Assembly (NCBI GenBank): GCA_028565635.1
Contig: JAOXYB010038706.1
Location: 1-13,361, forward strand
Source of the DNA: Phoronis ovalis
Taxonomy: Eukaryota > Phoronida > Phoronidae
Reading direction: 5' to 3'
Length of the DNA: 13,361 nucleotides
Shown here: positions 8,694 to 13,361 of the stretch, in pieces
Layout of the letters: each line of letters opens with the position of its first letter
How positions within the stretch are numbered: the first letter of the stretch is position 1
Notes under the pieces: generated by a model
What the model saw: only the letters and a program-made list of their open reading frames with translations
Databases searched by the model: none
Told to the model about the DNA's origin: nothing
Program-made: the position numbers and the translations under genes

Positions 8694-11359
8694 CTGATAT
8701 AAAATAGATCATTACAAACATTAAAAAAAATTGACTGGTGAATATGTTTCAATAGTCAAAGTAGCCAGCTTTGTATATTGGTAATGTTTTCCATAGAACA
8801 TGATAATTTCAGCACAACTATTTATTTTGATTCCTAGATTCAGTAAACCAAACGCTAATGAAATATTTGGTAAAAAATCTAATTATCCTGAACTGAAACC
8901 TACCCCACTCACAAGTATGATTTAATTTCCGATTTCAAAATGTACTTAGTTTGTGTGCCAAATCTATGGAATCTCTGCCAGATAGCATAAAGAATGCAGA
9001 GATTTTAAATGGTTTTAAATCATTATTAAAGATATTCCTTTTTAGTGTTTCATATCCATTGCTTTTATCTCTTCCAATACAAAACAAAATTTCCGTTATC
9101 CCATACACTTACCAAATTATACCAGGCAGACACCATAAGTTTTTCTTCCTGTTCTCTTATTGACTTGGCACGCTCTTGGTCCTTCTAAAAAATAATCAAC
9201 AATAAGCATCATATACAACTAGCAAACATAGGTATCTGTCTGAAGTGCATCGAAGGTCTAAACATAGTTTAAATTTAATGATTAGCACATCACAATCTTA
9301 CATTTAAGATATGATAAGTTTCAAGAAACCATTCTCCGAGTCTTAATGCTTTCTAAATGTCACACAGTGGAAAAACTTTTCTCATTCTTCCTAATAATGC
9401 ATTTTTATCTGTGTCATTACAATATTGTTTATAGGACTTATTTCATCGGAACAGCAGCCATTACATACCTCTAAATGCTCAATAAGCCTGCTTTTCTCTT
9501 CCAGCTGATTTCTTAGCGTTTGAATCTCAAGACCATTTCCTTGCGTCTGTTTTGGGTCCAATGTTTTAATCACCTAAAAACATTGTGAAGCATTAACATT
9601 AAAATTACTATCTCTATCAGAACAAGCATTAAAGATTATTATGATTAAGGCTTTATACCAAATACTTTCAAAGACTGGAATTAACTTCTCAAGCCAGTTT
9701 TATCTTTCATATGGAACTTCAGCTCAAGGACATTCATATACTTTTGTGAATATCATTGAGAGAGACCATGCAAAACTGTTCATTGGTTGATACTTACATT
9801 CTTTGCTTTCTCTAAGTATTTCTTGTATCTTTCTTCCATGACTTTCATTTCATCAGTTTTTTTGTCAAGAGCTTCCTTTAATTCCTGCATTTTTAGTTCA
9901 CTAGAAGATAGCTTAGGTTCTATTTCATCTATAAAACTTTTCTTTTTCTGTAATTCCAAATCCTGTTCTTGTATTTTCTGCATTTGTTCATGCATTTTCC
10001 TTCGCAGTTCATTTATATTTTCATCACTAACTCCAGAAGTGGTATTACTTTCTTGTAAATCTTCTACTGTAGCTTGTAGTTCTAATATTTGCTGATTTGC
10101 TAATCTGTAAACACACTAATAAATTATCAAGATCGAGAAAATTACATTTGGCAAGCCATCAGTTCAAACTAATGTACTATTTGCATGCACTGGGTGCAGC
10201 TACTAGCATGATCCTTGCTAGAACCCAAAGGATTCAAACATGTTGCTTTTGTGAATTGAATCGTGCAAGTGTGTGTGGAAAACTGCTAAAACGATTATTT
10301 CTTTTACCCACCTATTCTCTGTTTCCAACTCATTATTTCTTCGCTGGGCATCTTCTAACATACTCTTCACTAACTGAGTATTTTCCTCATCATTACCTTC
10401 TTGTGACAACTTAAGCATTTTATTTTCATGTTGTAAACGGATGATTCTCTCTCTGAAACAAAGCAAGAACAAGACTTTTGAATGATGAGTAAGGGGCTAA
10501 GAAATCTTCTCTCTTCATCTTCATTACAGACTGACAATACACCATAACTGGACATAGTAATAATGAGTAATAATCATTTGACAGAAAGACATCAAAATTG
10601 GAGGTGAAAAAAAATGTCAAAGATACATCCTTGTGGAGGTCGTAGGTAGTAGAGCTATGTTCCAGAAAGACTAATGTACTACCACTACGGTATCTTGACT
10701 GGACCACAGTTTCTTCTGAGTGATTCAGAAAGATATTAGTGTGTAAGTACGGTATGGTGCTGTCGGTGGAAAATATTGAAAACTTACTTTATTTCAGGTG
10801 GGATATTCATAAGTTCCAAACCAGGTGAACTTGAAAAATTTGGTGTTGTGCCATCTAAATTATCTAAAACAAATTTTAAAATATTTGCCAAACTTCTTAA
10901 CATGCCAAAAAGTACTAAAGATGTAACACTGCCTGGAACTAAGAAATCTGAAGTCTACTGACTACTAAAGTAACTGTGCCTCAAAAAATTAACTTTACAC
11001 TAATGAAATATGAAAAATTTAAATATTATGTCTCAGGATCACATACATTTTAAATTTCGATTATTATTTATTTCCAAAAACGAATATACAGCTTATTATT
11101 CATATAGAGGCCAGCAGCTTACAAATACGGTTAAACTTGTCGATATTGCAGGAAAATTTCAATGTCAAAAAACTTTGGGACTTATTAGTACTATAGGTGT
11201 TACGCTCAAACGTAACCAAACACAATGATTTTGTAAACAGCAAACATACAATTCACAAAAAATCATTAACACACATAACACTACCTGAGGAGGAGCTGCT
11301 AAGTTCATTAGTTTCAATTGCTATAGCTGATTCTGAATCTTGCCACCTCAAACTTGGTA
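8550..11359 (-). CDS. hook: Hook family microtubule/dynein adaptor, C-terminal 305 codons (5' part missing)
   Basis: Seven minus-strand exons join in phase: 11359-11285, 10863-10788, 10452-10312, 10104-9798, 9573-9469, 9184-9113 and 8693-8550. Together they give 305 codons plus a stop. Family hallmarks in order are RLQHENKMLKL, NNELETENR, a long Glu/Lys coiled coil with MEERYKKYLEKAKNV, IKTLDPKQ, EEKLMVSAWYNLGM, HRKAAEDRLA, and the Hook C-terminal GQSFLARQRQ. Hook proteins link dynein-dynactin (through the N-terminal Hook domain and coiled coil) to endosomal cargo through the C-terminal region, partly via the FTS/FHIP complex. The usual length is about 700-730 residues, so roughly the first 58 percent, including the calponin-like N-terminal domain, lies beyond the right edge or in unseen exons. 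Introns are 207-421 bases. Identification is very secure; the metazoan paralogue class is not determined. Confidence 0.96.
8939..9080 (+). mobile_element. 3' end of a non-LTR retrotransposon inside a Hook intron
   Basis: The plus-strand frame from 8951 reads SLPDSIKNAEILNGFKSLLK then an FLF stretch. This matches the typical C-terminus of CR1/L2-like LINE ORF2 (WNSLPDSIRNA..., SFK..LK..LF). A neighbouring frame supplies the expected Leu-Trp-Asn just before it, so an indel has split the motif. Only the very end of the element is present. It lies wholly within the Hook intron 8694-9112, antisense to Hook, and the element type differs from the left-hand LINE as far as the short match shows. Confidence 0.65.
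9113..9184 (-). CDS. hook: Hook exon: EEKLMVSAWYNL block
   Basis: It holds 24 codons, phase 0 at both ends, and encodes REQEEKLMVSAWYNL, which continues into GMQLHRKAAEDRL of the last exon, as in all Hook proteins. Acceptor TTTTTTAG, donor TTG|GTAAGT. Confidence 0.96.
9469..9573 (-). CDS. hook: Hook exon: IKTLDPKQ block
   Basis: It holds 35 codons, phase 0 at both ends, and encodes VIKTLDPKQTQGN, the very conserved Hook motif after the main coil, followed by LRNQLEEKSRLIEHLE. Acceptor TTTTTAG, donor GAG|GTATGT. Confidence 0.96.
9798..10104 (-). CDS. hook: Hook exon: main coiled coil ending KYLEKAKN
   Basis: This is the largest exon, 102 full codons. It is a continuous Leu/Glu/Lys/Gln heptad-like coil: IDEIEPKL, LKMQELKEALDKK and MEERYKKYLEKAKN are close to the vertebrate Hook pattern. 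Acceptor TTTACAG, donor AAT|GTAAGT, phase 0 at its 3' end. Confidence 0.96.
10312..10452 (-). CDS. hook: Hook exon: RLQHENKML coiled-coil block
   Basis: It encodes ERIIRLQHENKMLKLSQEG and, at its end, NNELETEN, both hallmark Hook coiled-coil segments. The donor is AG|GTGGGT. The leftover AG plus A of the next exon makes Arg. The acceptor sits in a repeated AGAGAG tract. Confidence 0.95.
10788..10863 (-). CDS. hook: Hook exon: linker ending in the IPPEIK motif
   Basis: The acceptor is TTTGTTTTAG and the donor is GTAAGT. It has 24 full codons, starting in the Asp codon and ending in a Lys codon completed by the next exon. The stretch LELMNIPPEIK followed by ERIIRLQHENK matches the Hook pattern of a Pro-Glu-Ile-Arg/Lys-Glu block before RLQHENKML, which secures the exon. 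Confidence 0.88.
11285..11359 (-). CDS. hook: Hook exon encoding a divergent Ser-rich linker (first seen)
   Basis: The acceptor is strong, with a pyrimidine tract ending CTGTTAG; the donor is CAG|GTAGTG. The exon carries 24 full codons with split codons at both ends, and the leftover G plus AT of the next exon makes Asp. The sequence (RWQDSESAIAIE, then five Ser) is not itself Hook-specific. It is placed by splice signals and phase, in the variable linker before the RLQHENK block. Confidence 0.72.
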
Positions 11360-12490
11360 CTAACAGAGACAGTGAGAAGATAAAAGGTGAAAGGCACACA
11401 ACAGGTAATAAAATAATAAACACATTCATCTTGGTCAGAAAAAAGCCAGTGGATAGATGTCTCGTGTCATATTTAGTAATACTGTGGTTTTGCAGACTAG
11501 CATAGTATTACAAAATATGAGTTTTCTCATAGTTTGCGATATTTTTATTATTTTCAGCACTATAACATGAGAAGAATTTTCAAGTTTGTTCAGTTACATT
11601 CATGTAACATTTTGAAACGGAAATTATCAAAAAATGCAGGGTTAACCATCGCATCATCTGCTGTGTACCTGTAATAAGAATTATCAAGGCAAACCCCGTT
11701 GTCATTTTAATTTTTTAAACTTTGTAATTTGATTAATGCGAACTTCATATCATTATTCTTGGATTTCAATAGCATTAAAATCATGATCAGACAATATGGA
11801 AAATATTAAATATGTTCTAAAATTTGCCAAGTCATAGTTGTGATGTTATGTAAACTAATCTTGGGTGTATTATCAGTGAGAGTGTGATAGCACACAAGGG
11901 AGTCTGTTGCCAAAACAATACATCAATATCTACTTATTATTTTTAAAAATATTAAAATTGTAAAATAGCTTATTAACATTTTAAAATATACATGATGTGC
12001 GACATACAATTTTCAAATCTCATAAATATAAATGAAACAAGACTAACAAAGCAAGATTATTTTTGTATGTTTTCCTTTCGGTGTAATTTCAAAAATGTAT
12101 TTTGCGCATTTTATTGTAGTGCATTAAGATAAACATAGAGTAACATCTATATTTTTGAAAAATAATGTTAAACAAATTTAAAAAAACAAAACATTTCAGA
12201 TTCACAGAAACAGCTTTGTATGTCTATACCCTAAGTGCTGAGGTGTTTTAGACTTTACTGGTCTAGCAATACACCAGGTGGGATCATTTGATGTCACTTT
12301 CTTTGATCCTCAGATAACTCTCTTAACACACCAAAGATCAATAAGGTTGGAGGATTGCAGATGAAGCTTTTATTTATAACAAAGTATTTTTCACAACCAC
12401 AACAGAAATATAGATGATCATATGCTGTTGGCTATAGGGATGCAGATGTCAAAACAAAGAGACAGATCTATATAATTTTAAAAGCATACT
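11360..12490. other. Presumed upstream Hook intron; no gene seen
   Basis: This is very AT-rich sequence upstream of the first visible Hook exon. I looked on the minus strand for the expected preceding coiled-coil exon and found no convincing one, so this is probably part of a long intron. Short open stretches have no recognisable content. Confidence 0.5.
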
Positions 12491-12496
12491 TTTATT
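12491..12496 (-). promoter_or_regulatory. Polyadenylation signal after the 12524-12745 coding-like block
   Basis: TTTATT on the plus strand is AATAAA on the minus strand, 28 bases after the TAA at 12524-12526. Its position suits a genuine or retrocopied 3' end. Confidence 0.45.
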
Positions 12497-12523
12497 CAAG
12501 ATAGCTGGAGGGTTGCAGTACTT

Positions 12524-12745
12524 TTAGTCACCAACAATCTTGTAATGAACAATTTTTGTCTTAAATTTCAACAAGTTGGGAATCTCAGCAATCACAGATT
12601 TTAAATTTGAGAAAAAATCTCTGTGCTCAAAAACTGTGTCCATTGATCCCAATTTTCGGATTTGTGATGCAATTTTCTTGTTTTTTTCCTGTCACTTTAA
12701 GGCAAAAGTTTGATTCTTTTTTTAAGTCACACTCTTCTTGTAGCC
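12524..12745 (-). pseudogene. Unidentified protein C-terminus, possibly a retrocopy or nested terminal exon
   Basis: On the minus strand a 55-codon frame runs from a CAG at 12689-12691 to TAA 12524-12526. It encodes QIRKLGSMDTVFEHRDFF, NLKSVIAEIPNLLKF and a basic end, KIVHYKIVGD. Upstream, the same frame continues past a TGA (KNQTFALK before it), and a neighbouring frame gives LQEECDLKK, so the similarity to a protein seems to run through a stop and a frame change. This favours a decayed copy; a real last exon starting after the CAG is the alternative. I do not recognise the family; the composition suggests a helical or coiled-coil protein. A clean AATAAA follows 28 bases after the stop. Confidence 0.45.
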
Positions 12746-13361
12746 GACTTTCATAAATTTAAATCCTCCCAAGGATCACAGGGTACATGATCCAGTAAGG
12801 GGGAAATGAATTCTAGTCCTGTCAAATATTTCTGTTTATCTATCTCTCACAAAAGCACATATTGATCTAACTCTTTTTTTTGGACGAAAACAAATGCTTA
12901 TATTTAATTCAAACATTTTAATAATTTTTAGCACTGTTCAGTGGTTTTCCCACCAGACAGGTATTTTATGATTTACCTTAATTTTACGCCCTTTTGCAAA
13001 TGGGGAAATGAACTTTAGATACTATAATTAATGCCCTTAGAATCACTAACATTGTAAATATAAAACATCAATGCTTAATAATGTAAGCCATAAATATTAT
13101 ATGAAAACGACATTGAATTATAAAATATTTATTGTTTACTAATGTAATAAGAAAGAAATACTGTGTAATGTAGTAATAAATAAAGGATAATGTTCATAGA
13201 CAATGTTATGGATTTTACTAACTGCTGAAGTTTCAAATGATGAACAACAGCAAACAAATGCATTATTACCAAATACTTAAGGCCTGTTCCCATTGTTAAG
13301 CGCGCTCAACTTGGTGGCTTAAATAAAGCCCTCAAAAAATAAAGTACGCATGTTTCCCGTT
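12746..13361. other. AT-rich flank with a possible transposon end at the right edge
   Basis: No gene is seen. From about 13279 the character changes abruptly to a G+C-richer segment containing CCTGTTCCCATTG, AAGCGCGCTCAAC and the near-palindrome GGCTTAAATAAAGCC at 13316-13330. This resembles the terminal part of a DNA transposon or MITE running off the window, but no second terminus is available to prove it. Confidence 0.3.

Noticed and set aside
9787-10414. Plus-strand open frames rich in Ser, Phe and Cys opposite the Hook exons
   Set aside because: They are antisense shadows of the Lys/Glu-rich Hook coiled coil, whose exons, phases and family motifs are certain.
10426-10707. Minus-strand 93-codon frame upstream of the Hook RLQHENK exon
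   Set aside because: It lies in the wrong frame relative to Hook, spans the intron 10453-10787, and is explained by chance openness.
10776-10961. Plus-strand 61-codon frame
   Set aside because: It covers the antisense of the Hook exon 10788-10863, which encodes IPPEIK with correct splice sites and phases on the minus strand.
11197-11505. Plus-strand 102-codon frame with LPEEELLSSLVSIAIADSES
   Set aside because: The protein-like part is the reverse complement of the Hook linker exon 11285-11359, and the remainder has no recognisable content.
11590-11730. Possible further Hook exon around the TACCTGTAATAAG sequence on the minus strand
   Set aside because: A donor-like CAG|GTACAC exists, but the preceding reading is hydrophobic and unlike the expected Hook coiled coil.
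12965-13015. Possible minus-strand exon ending AAG|GTAAAT
   Set aside because: In the phase needed to join the exon at 11359 it meets a stop immediately, and it shows no Hook resemblance.

Overview
The window is AT-rich (roughly two-thirds A+T) nuclear DNA of an invertebrate animal. The evidence is spliceosomal GT-AG introns of about 200-760 bases, AATAAA polyadenylation signals, dead non-LTR retrotransposon fragments, and an unmistakable animal Hook gene. The ankyrin/TRPA-like remnant would suit an arthropod-type lineage (a chelicerate, for example), but the sequence alone does not settle the phylum.

Layout, left to right. (1) 462-2036, plus strand: the last three exons of a gene I cannot name. 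They encode about 180 residues of Pro-, Ser- and Asp-rich, probably disordered tail ending in a short Trp-containing acidic motif, followed by two AATAAA signals. (2) 2123-3197: intergenic sequence with a few short degenerate coding-like patches. (3) 3198-4896, plus strand: an intronless ankyrin plus six-transmembrane TRP channel (TRPA-like) broken by three apparent frameshifts, best called a pseudogene, although assembly error is possible. (4) About 5036-5640: the 3' end of a dead LINE on the minus strand with a (TAA)n tail. (5) 5640-8380: no gene recognised. (6) 8550-11359, minus strand: the seven C-terminal exons of a Hook gene (microtubule/dynein-cargo adaptor). All phases agree and give 305 codons of coiled coil plus the conserved Hook C-terminus. 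One intron holds a second, opposite-strand LINE 3' fragment. (7) 11360-13361: probably a large Hook intron or upstream flank. It holds a minus-strand coding-like block (12524-12745) that ends in a stop and an AATAAA, probably a nested retrocopy or the terminal exon of another gene, and a possible transposon edge at the far right.

The genes show no operon-like relationship. The Hook gene and the left-hand gene are both truncated by the window: Hook lacks its N-terminal part off the right edge, and the left gene lacks its 5' part off the left edge. I did not find a convincing new molecular system. The points most worth checking are the frameshifted TRPA-like channel, the coding block inside the presumed Hook intron, and the unidentified left-hand gene.
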